Counted from the stretch's first letter, positions 25,127 to 34,949 are shown. The stretch: DNA of 39,434 nt from Candidatus Eiseniibacteriota bacterium (GCA_903844735.1 CAIMUX010000095.1:1-39434); one strand, 5' to 3'. Notes: generated by a model from the sequence alone, not told the origin. Program-made: numbers and translations.

Positions 25127-25849
25127 ATGACAGCATCGAGAGTTCGCTCTGTTGCGCTCTGTTTCGTGATGTTGCTATTCACGGGGACTGCGGTCGTTTC
25201 GACGGCCCGGGCCCTTACATTGATCGAGCACCCGACCTACGGTGAGCCTTGGCTGGATCGCGACAAGGGTACCAATGCCGCCGACTGGTCGATCCTTCGG
25301 ACCCTCTATGGCGCGGGCAACTTCGAGCGTGTGGACGACAGCATGGATCAGATCTGGTGGGAATACGATGGGACCGCGGACGCAATGGCGAAGTACGCTG
25401 GGCACAAACACGAAATCGGCTACACCAAGGGCACGGCTGGCGGGGTCACTGAAATGTCTGACACCTCTGGCGACGGATACTATGTCACCGGCGGTTTCAC
25501 TTTCAATTTCGATCCCAACGACGCGTTGCGCTTCAATTTTAGAGACATCAATACAGGCAACCTTTGGAGTTCCCTGCAGTCAGAGAACACCCTCGACGCT
25601 TCGAACGACCACATGGTGGCTTTTGCCATCACTGGTGGCCCCTCGAAGGGGCACTTCGCTCTCGCTTGGGAAGACTTGGCGCTAGGTGCATCGGATCGGG
25701 ACTACAATGACATGGTCATCGAAGTGGCGCAGACTCAGCCGTTGAGTTACCCCCGGTCTGAAGACGTCCCCGAGCCTGGCTCGTTACTCCTTCTGGGACT
25801 GGTACTTCTGGGTGCCGGCGGGGGCATCGTCAGCAGTCGGCGGCGTTAG
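25127..25849 (+). CDS. PEP-CTERM sorted protein with DUF4114-like domain
   Basis: A 240-residue exported protein. A signal peptide (MTASRVRSVALCFVMLLF ... ARA) precedes a beta-rich body. The segment HMVAFAITGG ... FALAWEDLALGASDRDYNDMVIEV (about 165-204) matches the DUF4114 signature, in which the acidic DxDYND part is thought to bind calcium. The C-terminus VPEPGSLLLLGLVLLG ... SSRRR is a PEP-CTERM signal. ATG 25127 has GGGAGG 5-6 nt before it; an upstream in-frame codon at 25049 would bury the signal peptide. A strong intrinsic terminator follows. Confidence 0.9.
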   Translation: MTASRVRSVALCFVMLLFTGTAVVSTARALTLIEHPTYGEPWLDRDKGTNAADWSILRTLYGAGNFERVDDSMDQIWWEYDGTADAMAKYAGHKHEIGYTKGTAGGVTEMSDTSGDGYYVTGGFTFNFDPNDALRFNFRDINTGNLWSSLQSENTLDASNDHMVAFAITGGPSKGHFALAWEDLALGASDRDYNDMVIEVAQTQPLSYPRSEDVPEPGSLLLLGLVLLGAGGGIVSSRRR

Positions 25850-25885
25850 GCAGGCCTCGGACCCATTCTGAAGGCAGTCTGTCGG

Positions 25886-25926
25886 TCCCCCGGGCAGTCC
25901 GTGCCCCCGGGGGATCGGTCTTTTTT
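25886..25926 (+). terminator. intrinsic terminator of the DUF4114 PEP-CTERM gene
   Basis: A GC stem is formed by TCCCCCGGGCA and the facing TGCCCCCGGGGGA (two extra C bulged). It is followed by TCGGTC and six T's at 25921-25926, 37 bp or more downstream of the stop codon. Confidence 0.8.
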
Positions 25927-26094
25927 GTCACCGGCTGTCGCATCCGGTGCACTTCTGCCGCTCTCTTGAACTTCCCGTTCGGGAAGCCTCCCGGCCTACG
26001 CCGTCATCTCCCCGAGTTGCCCCGGTGGAGCCCTCGCCCTGTGTAGGAATCACCTCGTCCGGAACCGCGCACGGGAGAATACATTGCGCCATTC
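25927..26094. other. intergenic stretch with two short hairpins
   Basis: CACCGG/CCGGTG (25929-25949) and CTTCCC-GTTC-GGGAAG (25971-25986) can fold into two small hairpins. I could not match the stretch to any riboswitch class I know. Confidence 0.3.
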
Positions 26095-26124
26095 TTGACA
26101 TGCCCGCTCCTTGTCGCGTATCAT
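26095..26124 (+). promoter_or_regulatory. sigma-70-type promoter of the giant surface protein
   Basis: TTGACA (26095-26100), an 18-base spacer and TATCAT (26119-26124). Transcription would start near 26132 and leave a leader of about 140 nt before the ATG at 26271. Confidence 0.6.
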
Positions 26125-26270
26125 TGTACCGAGGGAGTTGATGATCGGTTCGACCGTGCCCGACCGCCGTTTGGGTAGAACGGGCACGGACCAGCCCAGC
26201 CAGGTGGTCTCTCGGAAGGATCCGTAGGTCGCCGGACTCTCATCCGTCGGTGGTCTGAGGAGGCGTTGTC

Positions 26271-29200
26271 ATGAGAAGGGTCAGCGTGATCCTGTCGGTC
26301 CTCAGTCTTGTTGGATTCCTAAGCGCCACGGCCAACGCTCAGAGTGTCGGCAACTACGCTCCAGTGACCCGAACGACCGGCATCACCTACACTTCGATCG
26401 CCTCCACAGGGGCGAGCATGTCCGGCTGGCGTAATGCCACGGTCACGGACGACAACCGGAGTGCGCTGCAGCCCATCGGGTTCACCTTCTACTATGACGG
26501 ACAGGCGTACACGAACTTCAGTATCTCGACCAATGGCTACATGGATCTCTCCTCCTCGGTTGCTGTCGGGACCGGCGGCGGTGCGTACGGCTTCCTGAAC
26601 CAAGCGTTCAGTATCACGGCCGGGACTCTGCTTTCCCTGGCCCCCTTCTATGACGATCTCGTGCCTTCCGGTATCCCAAATACCCAGGAATCGCTTGACG
26701 CCGGCTTCAAGCACCAGGTCGACGGTTCGCCGGGGAACCGGGTCCTGACCGTTGAATGGAAGGGGCTCGAGGTCTACCTCAACTCCACACCGGATTTGAA
26801 CTTCCAGGTTAAACTCTACGAGGCCACAGGGGTCATTGCGTACGTCTACGGAACGATGACCCCCGGCGCAGCTACCTACACCTACAGCGTAGGCATCAAC
26901 GGTCCCACGATGTCGGCATCACCGACGGCATCCGAGCTTCTCACCCAGCAGACCCCTAACGGCACGACTTTCAACTCTACGCCGTCGAACGCCCTAGCCA
27001 CGATCCCCGAGGCGAATAGCAGACTCACCTTCACGCCCGCTCAGAACGTGTCGCCCGTGGCCCCGACGAACCTGACCTTTTCCTCGGTGACCCAGACGGG
27101 ACTGACCGTCGGCTGGACGGACAATTCCGCGACGGAAACCTATTTCGCGGTGTTCCGCTCTGCCGACGGCAGCAGCTACTCGCCAGTCGGTTCTGTGGCA
27201 TCGACCACGGCGGGGGAAACCGGCGCCACGTACTCCATCGAGCAGACCGGCCTTGCTCCGGGCACGACCTACTACTTCCGCGTTACAGCCAACAATGAGG
27301 CCAGCGCCCCGTCCGGCTATCTCAGCGGCAGCCGAGCGACCACCCCGGCCGGAGAGATCACCAGCGTCCAGGCCGGAAATTGGAGCGCCACATCGACATG
27401 GGGCGGCGCTGTTCCAACCTCGCTGGACAACGTCACCATTGCGGACGGCCACACAGTCACGATCGATGTCGCGGCGGTCTGCAACAATCTAAAGGTCGGT
27501 CAAGGGACTTCCGGGATCCTCCAGTACGAAACCGTAACCGCCCGTACCCTCACTGCGGGCGATAGCGTTACGATCACGAACGGCGGAACCTTGCGAACGG
27601 GAGCCTCCGGCACCGTGATCACCCACGTGCTTTCCGTCGGTGGCAATCTGACGAACAACGGGATCCTCGACTTCAGCACCAACAGCAACACCGCCGGCGC
27701 CGACATCACCTTCACCGGCGCATCGCGTGCCGCTTTCGGCGGCACGGGGGCCACGACCGACATCCGGACGATGACGATCAACAAGGGGACGTCGGCGTCG
27801 TCGATTCTCGAGCTGAACCCGAGCAGCTTCACGGTGCGGGGAACGACCACCGATGGGCCGCCATCGGCCTTCCTGACCCTCACCAACGGTACGCTCAAGA
27901 TCTCCGGGATCTTCACGGCGAGCCACCGGACCTTCACGAGCGTCAACTACACGATCGCCGCGACGGCCGGATTCTGGCTTAATAACCCGAACTACACCGT
28001 GACCGGCCAGACCGGCTCCCCTGTCATTAGCGGACTCTTCCGACTGACACAGGGAACTTTCAACGTCGGAACGGGTGTTGGCAACTCGATGCCGCTGGGA
28101 ATCGGGAGCACGACGACGATTGAGGGTGGAGCATTGAACATCACCGGCAGGCTCTGCGTTTCAGCCGCCGCGAACACGATCACATACGTTCAGACCGGTG
28201 GAACGATCACCGTAAATATGGGCGGGACCGGAACCGGGCAACACTCGCCGATTCTGGCCAGCTTCGACCTGGGAACCTCGGCCGCGAGCTCGGCCACGCT
28301 CACCGGCGGTCTGATCATCCTGGAGCTTGCCGGAACCGAAACACAGGGACCGCGCGATTACCGTAACAACGCCGGCATCCAGACCGTGGACGCCGCGGCA
28401 ACCCTCCAGCTTGGCGACGGATCCTCCGGGGCGGCCAAGAACTACCAGATCCAGGGGTACGCACCCAGCCTTGTCATCACCAACACGTCGGCGAACCACT
28501 CGGCCACGCTGCTGGGAACGACCTATGTCGGAAACACGACCATGAACACGGGCACGACACTAAACCTGGGCACAGCTACCCCCCTTACGGGCTTCCGTTG
28601 CGTCACCTATGGCGCGTCATTCACCAACAACGGAACGCTGAACGGGACGACGGCGAGCAGCGCCCTTTACTTTCTCGGCACGGGCTCGGCGCTGCGGACC
28701 AGCGGGCCCGAGGATCCGGCATCCGAAACCGACACACCCATGGGGATAACCCAACCCGTCACCGGCTATGTGAGCGACGGATCGTCCACCCGTGTCACGC
28801 AGACCTACGAGGGCTCGGGGACGGTCACTGCACCCCTCACCGCCCTGGAGATCGACAACACAGCCGGAGTGACGATGGGCGCCGGTCTCGCCACCGCCAG
28901 GGTGAACCTCCTTCGCGGGACGCTCACCAACAGCAACCTGATCACCATCGACAATGGCGGCGAGACCGCCGGGGTCACACAGATCGGGTTTGCCGGCAAC
29001 ACGAGCCCTGGCGGATCCTACGATGTTGCTCCGACCTTCAGCTACGGCAGTGGTGGCTATTCGGTTATCTATGCCCAGGAGAGTGCTGCCAGGACCTCCG
29101 GCTACGAGATTCCTGATGATCGCAGCATTGCCTCGATGACGATCAACAACACGAATGGGGTGACACTCTCGGGTGGCGACCTGACCCTGACCTCGGGGCT

Positions 29201-31142
29201 GACGCTCACGGTCGGGAACGTCACCACGGATGCGAACATCCTTGCTATCTCCTCCTCGGGTTCAGTGACCCACACGAGCGGGCATGTCGTGGGAAACCTC
29301 CGGAAGCATGCCGCGATGGGCCGCTCGGTCGCCTGCAACTTCGAGGTGGGGGACGGGAGCGACTACGCCCCCGTATCCGTTGTCTTCGACTCTGTGACGA
29401 CGGCCGGACATCTGACCGCCACCACCACACCCGGAGATCATCCACAGATCGCTACGTCCGGCTTGAATGCGGCCAAGACAGCAAATCGGACATGGAACCT
29501 CGCCAACGGCGGTGTAGAGTTCAACTCCAGCCCGGGCTACGAAGTGACTCTTACTTTCGTCCCGAACGACCTGGATGCGGGCGCGAATCCTGACAGTTTC
29601 TCTGTGAAGCGGTACGAGCCCTCAGCGTGGTCCACGCCGACCACCGGCACGCGGACCTCCACGAGCACGCAAGCGATAGGGCTCAGTTCCTTCGGGGACT
29701 TCGCGCTCGGCGAGAGGGTCAGCTACACCATAGCGGCATCGGCGGGGGACAACGGTACGATCAGCCCGTCGGGCGCAGTGACGGCGGCGCACGGAGCGAG
29801 TCAGGCGTTCACGATCACGCCGGACTCGTGCTACGTGGTGGCGGACGTCTTGGTCGACGGGTCGTCGGTTGGCGCAGTGACAAGCTACACGTTCAGCGAT
29901 GTCCAGGCGAACCACACGATCGCTGCCTCGTTCGCGGCCGCAACCTACACGATCACGGCCTCGACCGGAACGGGCGGCTCGATCAGTCCCGCCGACTCGG
30001 TGACGGTCAACCGCGGTGCGGACTCGACGTTCACGATCTCGCCGGACTCCTGCTACGTGGTGGCGGACGTGCTGATCGACGGCACCTCGGTGGGCCCGGT
30101 GACGAGCTATACATTCACCAATGTCCAGACGAGCCACACAATTGCGGCCTCGTTCGCGGGGGCGACGTACGCGATCACGGCGAGCGCCGGGGCAGGTGGC
30201 TCAATCATTCCCGTCGGTTCGGTGACGGTCAACTGCGGAGCGGACACGACGTTTACGATCGCGCCGGATTCGTGCCATGTGCTGGCGGATGTGCTGGTGG
30301 ATGGGTCATCCGTCGGCCCGCTGACGAACTACACGTTCCGTGATGTCCAGGCGACCCACACCATCACGGCCTCGTTCGTGCCGGCGACGTTCACCATCAT
30401 GGCATCGGCGGGGCCGGGCGGCTCGATCAGCCCCACCGACTCGGTGAAGGTCAACTGCGGCGCGGACACGACATTCACGATGGCGCCGGATCCCTGTTAC
30501 ACGGTCGCGGACGTGCTGGTCGACGGCGCCTCCGTCGGCCCGCTGATGAGCTACACGTTCAGCAGTGTCCAGGCGCCGCACACGATCGCCGTCTCGTTCG
30601 TTCCGGCAACGTATACGCTCACCGCCTCGGCCGGGACAGGAGGGTCGATCACGCCGAGCGGTGCGGTAGCGATCAACTGCGACGGTGAAACGACGTTCAC
30701 CATTGCGTCGGATACCAGCTACGTGGTGGCGGACGTGCTGGTGGATGGGTCGTCCGTCGGCCCGGTGACGAGTTACACGTTCAGCAATGTCCAGGCGAAC
30801 CACACGATCGCAGCTACGTTCGTGACCGAGACGTCGGCGATTGCGGAGAACCTCCTGGGCGCCGATGGCGTTATCGTGGTCTACCCGAACCCGGCACTCG
30901 ACGGCAAGGCCTCGGTACTTTGCCGGATCAAGACGCCGGGAACGGTGCAAGTCAACATCTACGAGGTCTCCGGTCGTTTGGTGCGCAGGCTCGCGACGGG
31001 GCTGGACGCGCGCGGTCTCCTCAACATGAAGTGGGACGGTGCTGATGAGAGCGGGCAGCCGGTCGCGACGGGGATCTATCTCGTTCGTCTGGACTCGAAC
31101 TCGGGGCTCCGCGCTACGCGACGCTTGGTAGTCTGCAGATGA
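26271..31142 (+). CDS. giant surface protein: beta-helix-like body, FN3, five InlB-like repeats, FlgD/T9SS-like tail
   Basis: A 1623-residue secreted protein. The signal peptide ends near SATANAQ (about residue 24). Residues ~25-255 form an N-terminal beta domain. Residues ~262-358 are a fibronectin type III domain (VAPTNLTFSSVTQTGLTVGW ... TYYFRVTA). From ~360 a long Gly/Thr/Asn-rich region begins with the head GNWSATSTWGGAVPTSLDNVTI, typical of beta-helix proteins. Residues 1152-1521 are five 74-residue InlB B-like repeats. The last ~85 residues (VVYPNPALDGKA ... SGRLVRRL ... GIYLVRLDS) are a FlgD-Ig/T9SS type-A-like sorting tail. GAGGAGG before the ATG supports the start. It probably serves as an adhesin or surface-layer component. 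Confidence 0.93.
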   Translation: MRRVSVILSVLSLVGFLSATANAQSVGNYAPVTRTTGITYTSIASTGASMSGWRNATVTDDNRSALQPIGFTFYYDGQAYTNFSISTNGYMDLSSSVAVGTGGGAYGFLNQAFSITAGTLLSLAPFYDDLVPSGIPNTQESLDAGFKHQVDGSPGNRVLTVEWKGLEVYLNSTPDLNFQVKLYEATGVIAYVYGTMTPGAATYTYSVGINGPTMSASPTASELLTQQTPNGTTFNSTPSNALATIPEANSRLTFTPAQNVSPVAPTNLTFSSVTQTGLTVGWTDNSATETYFAVFRSADGSSYSPVGSVASTTAGETGATYSIEQTGLAPGTTYYFRVTANNEASAPSGYLSGSRATTPAGEITSVQAGNWSATSTWGGAVPTSLDNVTIADGHTVTIDVAAVCNNLKVGQGTSGILQYETVTARTLTAGDSVTITNGGTLRTGASGTVITHVLSVGGNLTNNGILDFSTNSNTAGADITFTGASRAAFGGTGATTDIRTMTINKGTSASSILELNPSSFTVRGTTTDGPPSAFLTLTNGTLKISGIFTASHRTFTSVNYTIAATAGFWLNNPNYTVTGQTGSPVISGLFRLTQGTFNVGTGVGNSMPLGIGSTTTIEGGALNITGRLCVSAAANTITYVQTGGTITVNMGGTGTGQHSPILASFDLGTSAASSATLTGGLIILELAGTETQGPRDYRNNAGIQTVDAAATLQLGDGSSGAAKNYQIQGYAPSLVITNTSANHSATLLGTTYVGNTTMNTGTTLNLGTATPLTGFRCVTYGASFTNNGTLNGTTASSALYFLGTGSALRTSGPEDPASETDTPMGITQPVTGYVSDGSSTRVTQTYEGSGTVTAPLTALEIDNTAGVTMGAGLATARVNLLRGTLTNSNLITIDNGGETAGVTQIGFAGNTSPGGSYDVAPTFSYGSGGYSVIYAQESAARTSGYEIPDDRSIASMTINNTNGVTLSGGDLTLTSGLTLTVGNVTTDANILAISSSGSVTHTSGHVVGNLRKHAAMGRSVACNFEVGDGSDYAPVSVVFDSVTTAGHLTATTTPGDHPQIATSGLNAAKTANRTWNLANGGVEFNSSPGYEVTLTFVPNDLDAGANPDSFSVKRYEPSAWSTPTTGTRTSTSTQAIGLSSFGDFALGERVSYTIAASAGDNGTISPSGAVTAAHGASQAFTITPDSCYVVADVLVDGSSVGAVTSYTFSDVQANHTIAASFAAATYTITASTGTGGSISPADSVTVNRGADSTFTISPDSCYVVADVLIDGTSVGPVTSYTFTNVQTSHTIAASFAGATYAITASAGAGGSIIPVGSVTVNCGADTTFTIAPDSCHVLADVLVDGSSVGPLTNYTFRDVQATHTITASFVPATFTIMASAGPGGSISPTDSVKVNCGADTTFTMAPDPCYTVADVLVDGASVGPLMSYTFSSVQAPHTIAVSFVPATYTLTASAGTGGSITPSGAVAINCDGETTFTIASDTSYVVADVLVDGSSVGPVTSYTFSNVQANHTIAATFVTETSAIAENLLGADGVIVVYPNPALDGKASVLCRIKTPGTVQVNIYEVSGRLVRRLATGLDARGLLNMKWDGADESGQPVATGIYLVRLDSNSGLRATRRLVVCR
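29724..30833 (+). repeat. five 222-bp tandem repeats coding for 74-residue InlB-like units
   Basis: Units begin at 29724, 29946, 30168, 30390 and 30612. Each encodes [YF]T[IL].AS.G..G.I.P ... ADVLVDG.SVG ... YTF..VQ..HTI. Length is constant at 74 codons with no indels. Units differ in their cysteines: the first two have one (PDSCYVV), the third and fourth have two (VNCGAD and PD.C), and the fifth keeps only the first. Confidence 0.9.
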
Positions 31143-31599
31143 TCCGGTTGGTGTAGTCTCGGATTGCTCGGGGGGGCACACAAGATCGGCAGGTCCTCGA
31201 TCCATCATGCCCACGAGTCGCAGGACGAAACCGTTCCCAAGGAGCCCGTCCCGGTCCCGCGTTCCGCATCTCGCTGTCGCGTCCCATGGGAGCGCTTGCC
31301 CAATCCGTTGCCTAGTTCAGACTGTGCTCGGCGTCGCCGTCACCCCGGCGGCCATGGCTACGATCACCAGGGTCTTCGGGGATGCGGCGGCCGGTTTCGT
31401 CCCCTGGCGGCCGGAAAAAGCATTCTGCAGAGTCGCTGCGGTCGAGCAAAGCGTCGAACAAAGAGGCTTCTCCCGCAACACCATGGCGGGTTACGATCCG
31501 ACACGCGGTCGCGGGTGCGTCCGTCGGGGATCGGGGTAGAAGTCCCCCGGTTTCAGTGTTCAGTATTTTGGCCGTTGGCGTGGAGACTGGGATCGATCT
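31143..31599. other. gene-free stretch before the asnB cluster
   Basis: Open frames exist, but none resembles a protein family or has a ribosome-binding site. It should contain the promoter of the asnB-led cluster, which I could not place. Confidence 0.5.
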
Positions 31600-33588
31600 A
31601 TGTGCGGCATAGCCGGCGTGCTGAACCTCAACGGTCCAGGGGATGTCTCGGAAGATCTTCTCCGGCGGATGATCGGCGCCTTCCGCTACCGCGGTCCCGA
31701 TCAGTCCGGCACGTACTTGGACGACCAGGCCGGTCTGGCCCACGCGCGGCTCAGCATCATCGGGCTGGATGACGGCTGTCAGCCCATCGGCAATGAGGCC
31801 GGCTCCCTCTGGATCGTCTTCAACGGTGAGGCCTACAACTACCTGGAGCTGAGGCAGGAGCTGGAGAACCGCGGGCGCCGCTTTTCCACCACCACCGACA
31901 CGGAGGTGCTCCTGCAGCTCTTCGAGGAGTTCGGTCCCCACTGCTTGGAGATGATTAATGGCCAGTTCGCCATCGCCATCTGGGACAACGTGAAGCATGA
32001 GCTGTTCTTGGCCCGTGACCGGATCGGGGTACGCCCCCTGTTTTACACCCTGGTCGGTGGGCGCCTGCTGTTCGCGTCGGAGGTCAAGGCCCTCTTCCAG
32101 GACCCCGCCGTGCCCAGGGAGATCGACCCCCGATCCCTCTGTCAGGTCTTCACCTGCTGGTCCACCGTCAGTCCGAGAAACGTGTTTCGGGGTGTCCAAG
32201 AGCTCCCTCCCGGCCATTTTCTGTCGGTGAAGGCCGGCAAGATCAGCACGGAACGATTCTGGGAGATCCCGTTCTATCCTCGCGGCGGTGAATGGCAGGG
32301 CTCGATGGCCGAAGCCGAGGAAGAGCTTCGCCTGCTGATGAAGGACGCAGTGCGCCTCAGGCTACGGGCAGATGTCCCGGTAGGAGCCTATCTGAGCGGT
32401 GGACTCGACTCGTCCGTTCTGACGACGTTGATTTCCAGCCATTTCAACAACCGCCTGCGGACCTTCTCCCTCGGATTCGAGGAGAGCGGCCTGGATGAGA
32501 CATCCTTTCAAGATGAACTGGTCCAGTCGCTTGGGACCGACCACAGCCACATCATGGTCAGTAACGAGGCGATCCGGGATCTGTTCCCCACCGTCATCTG
32601 GCACTGTGAAACGCCGCTCCTGCGGACTGCGCCGGTGCCTCTTTGCCTCCTGTCGGGCTTGGTGCAGGAACACGGGTTCAAGGTGGTTCTGACCGGCGAG
32701 GGGGGCGACGAGGTTTTCGGCGGGTACAATATCTTCAAGGAAGCGAAGGTCCGCGCCTTTTGGGGGCGGGTGCCCGAGTCAAAGCTGCGTCCCCTTTTAG
32801 TCCAGCGCCTCTACCCCTATGTTTTTGAGAACCCCGCGCGAGGGCGGCTCTTCCTGCAGCAGTTCTTTGCCGTGCAACCGGGCGACCTGCAGGATCCGCT
32901 GTTCTCGCACCGGATTCGCTGGGAGAACGGTCGGAAGAACACGGCATTCTTCTCTCAGCAGACGCAGGCGGAGCTCGCCGGCTATCACCCCATCGATGAG
33001 GTCACGGCTCGGCTCCCGGGCGACTTTCCAGACCGGGATGTCTTGGCGAAGGCTCAGTTTCTTGAGACGGCGATCTTTCTGCCCAGCTACCTGTTGTCCT
33101 CGCAGGGAGACCGAGTGGCCATGACCCATTCCGTGGAGCAGCGCCACCCGTTCCTGGACTACCGGGTCGTTGACTTCGCCGCCCAGCTTCCTCCACATTG
33201 GAAGCTCAGCGGGCTGAACGAGAAGTACCTGCTCAAACGTGCCTTCAAAGGCTTGATCCCGGAGCGGATCAGGATTAGGCCGAAGCAGCCGTATCGGGCG
33301 CCCATCCGCGACGTGTTCTTCCGCGAGGGCGGGGACGGGTATGCGGAGGAGTTTCTCTCGGAGGGGTCCCTCCGCCGGACCGGCTATTTCGACCCCGGCC
33401 GAGTGGGGCACCTGGTGGCAAAGCAGAAGAGAACCGACGGGACAATCCCCAACGAATCGCAGAACATGGCCCTGGCGGGGATTCTCTCGACGCAGATCCT
33501 GCATCAGCAGTTCGTCGAAGCCTTCTCCCGGTCCGAGCCGCTGGTGCCGGACCTGGTGGTGGACAAACGCGCGAGACGGGAGAGGTGA
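31600..33588 (+). CDS. asnB: asparagine synthase (glutamine-hydrolysing) family amidotransferase
   Basis: A 662-residue two-domain enzyme. Cys2 (MCGIAGV) is the N-terminal nucleophile of the class II glutaminase domain. FRYRGPDQSG, LAHARLSIIG and VFNGEAYNYLELR complete that active site. The synthase half has the PP-loop YLSGGLDSS (about 264-272), the LTGEGGDEVFGGY box and EQRHPFLDYRVV. The residues expected for ATP-dependent amidation of a carboxylate are present. It leads a cluster with an NAD-synthetase-like enzyme, an ACP and an acyl-AMP ligase, overlapping the next gene (TGATG). The substrate may be something other than aspartate, as for amidotransferases in exosortase/EPS loci. No strong ribosome-binding site precedes the ATG; GGAG is 14-16 nt away. 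Confidence 0.93.
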   Translation: MCGIAGVLNLNGPGDVSEDLLRRMIGAFRYRGPDQSGTYLDDQAGLAHARLSIIGLDDGCQPIGNEAGSLWIVFNGEAYNYLELRQELENRGRRFSTTTDTEVLLQLFEEFGPHCLEMINGQFAIAIWDNVKHELFLARDRIGVRPLFYTLVGGRLLFASEVKALFQDPAVPREIDPRSLCQVFTCWSTVSPRNVFRGVQELPPGHFLSVKAGKISTERFWEIPFYPRGGEWQGSMAEAEEELRLLMKDAVRLRLRADVPVGAYLSGGLDSSVLTTLISSHFNNRLRTFSLGFEESGLDETSFQDELVQSLGTDHSHIMVSNEAIRDLFPTVIWHCETPLLRTAPVPLCLLSGLVQEHGFKVVLTGEGGDEVFGGYNIFKEAKVRAFWGRVPESKLRPLLVQRLYPYVFENPARGRLFLQQFFAVQPGDLQDPLFSHRIRWENGRKNTAFFSQQTQAELAGYHPIDEVTARLPGDFPDRDVLAKAQFLETAIFLPSYLLSSQGDRVAMTHSVEQRHPFLDYRVVDFAAQLPPHWKLSGLNEKYLLKRAFKGLIPERIRIRPKQPYRAPIRDVFFREGGDGYAEEFLSEGSLRRTGYFDPGRVGHLVAKQKRTDGTIPNESQNMALAGILSTQILHQQFVEAFSRSEPLVPDLVVDKRARRER

Positions 33589-34577
33589 TGGAACAGCGAC
33601 CATTCTCCAGGGATGTCCTGCGACTGGATCCTGCGCAGGAAGTTGAGAAGATCTGCGGCCGCCTGCGCGACCTGTTGGCTCACCAGCTCAAGCGTCGCGG
33701 CCTGGTTGTCGGCCTCTCCGGCGGGATCGACAGCAGTGTCACCGCGGCCCTGTCGGTCAGGGCTCTGGGACCCAAGCGCGTCTTTGGGCTGCACATGCCG
33801 GAGCGTCACTCAGCGGAAGAGACCCTCATGCTGAGCGGGTCCGTGGCTACGCACCTGGGGATCGACTCTGTCCACGAAGACATCACCGGCATGCTCGAGG
33901 CGGCCGGCTGTTACCGCCGCTATCAAGATGCCGTCCGCAGGGTTCTCCCGGAATACGGTGACGGGTGGCGCTCCAAGATCGTCATCTCCAGCGCCATGGA
34001 GAACCGCGGCTTTGCGCTCTTCTACATTGTCGCTCAGGGCCCGGACGGGGTCGAGCACAAGCTGCGGCTGCCCGCCGATGCCTACCTGGAGATCGTGGCC
34101 GCCACGAATTTCAAGCAGCGTACCCGCAAGATGCTGGAGTACTATCACGCGGACCGTCTCCACTTCGCCGTAACGGGCACACCCAATCGCCTGGAATACG
34201 ACCAGGGATTCTTCGTGAAGCTGGGGGACGGCGCCGCGGACGTGAAACCGATCGCTCACTTGTACAAAAGCCAAGTGTATCAGCTTGCGGAGCATCTGGG
34301 GCTTCCCGAGGACATTCGGAGTCGGCCTCCCACGACCGACACCTACTCGCTTCCCCAGGGACAGGACGAGTTCTACTTCTCTCTCCCGTATGGTCTGATG
34401 GATCTGTGTCTGTATGGGAAGAATCATGGGGTTGCCGCCACCGAGGTGGCCGCCGCGGCCGGACTGACCGGCACGCAGGTGGAGCATGTCTACGCCGACA
34501 TCGACGTTAAGAGGTCGACCACTCGGTATCTCCATCTGCCTCCGCTGCTGATCGAGAAGGTGGGGGAGATCGAATAG
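33588..34577 (+). CDS. nadE: NAD(+) synthetase-like, ammonia-dependent amide ligase
   Basis: A 329-residue protein of the NadE fold without a glutaminase domain. The PP-loop VVGLSGGIDSSVTAAL lies near 45-60. The later NadE segments TGTPNRLEYDQGFFVKLGDGAADVKPIAHLYKSQVYQLAEHL are well conserved. It is about 50 residues longer than typical small NadE; the extra part lies around residues 115-165. ATG 33588 overlaps the asnB stop by one base and has GGGAGAGG upstream, so the two are translationally coupled. It may make NAD in the normal way. In this company it may instead amidate another adenylated carboxylate. Confidence 0.88.
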   Translation: MEQRPFSRDVLRLDPAQEVEKICGRLRDLLAHQLKRRGLVVGLSGGIDSSVTAALSVRALGPKRVFGLHMPERHSAEETLMLSGSVATHLGIDSVHEDITGMLEAAGCYRRYQDAVRRVLPEYGDGWRSKIVISSAMENRGFALFYIVAQGPDGVEHKLRLPADAYLEIVAATNFKQRTRKMLEYYHADRLHFAVTGTPNRLEYDQGFFVKLGDGAADVKPIAHLYKSQVYQLAEHLGLPEDIRSRPPTTDTYSLPQGQDEFYFSLPYGLMDLCLYGKNHGVAATEVAAAAGLTGTQVEHVYADIDVKRSTTRYLHLPPLLIEKVGEIE

Positions 34578-34618
34578 AGCGGGCAGAGAGTGCTCCGCCG
34601 ATTCGGCGCACCGGATTG

Positions 34619-34670
34619 GATGGGCACACGGTGGCACCGGAGCGGGTGGGCACACGACGGCACTGGATCG
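34619..34670 (+). repeat. 26-bp imperfect tandem duplication
   Basis: The unit GATGGGCACACGGTGGCACC... (34619-34644) is repeated at 34645-34670 with 21 of 26 bases identical. It lies between the NadE-like gene and the ACP start and has no known role. Confidence 0.55.
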
Positions 34671-34694
34671 TTCAGTGATAGACGGGGTAGCAGA

Positions 34695-34949
34695 ATGGAA
34701 CAACTGAAACAGTCGATTCGGACGTATATCACCGAGAACTTCCTATTTGGAGATGACAGTGGACTCGATGACGCCGCGTCGTTGCTGGACAACGGCGTCA
34801 TCGACTCCACCGGGGTTCTTGAACTGGTTGCGTTTCTGGAAAAGCAGTTCGCCGTCAAGATCAACGATGAAGAGCTGTTGCCGGAGAATCTTGATTCCAT
34901 TACCAATGTTGCGGCATTTCTCTCGCGAAAGGGTGTGGGCGGGGCCTGA
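34695..34949 (+). CDS. acyl carrier protein
   Basis: An 84-residue acidic helical protein. The phosphopantetheine attachment site is Ser38 in DNGVIDSTGVLELV, the expected D-S-[LT] context. The helices around it (SIRTYITENFLF, LVAFLEKQFAVKINDEELLPENLDSI) match the ACP/PCP fold. It sits just before an acyl-AMP ligase, which would load it, and lies within a same-strand cluster. The ATG is preceded only by a weak GGGG, and the long upstream in-frame extension is rejected. Confidence 0.9.
   Translation: MEQLKQSIRTYITENFLFGDDSGLDDAASLLDNGVIDSTGVLELVAFLEKQFAVKINDEELLPENLDSITNVAAFLSRKGVGGA

Noticed and set aside
25929-25986. Riboswitch (for example c-di-GMP type) in the leader of the giant surface protein
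   Set aside because: Two short hairpins are present, but the conserved GEMM core bases are missing, and the stretch lies upstream of the predicted transcription start.
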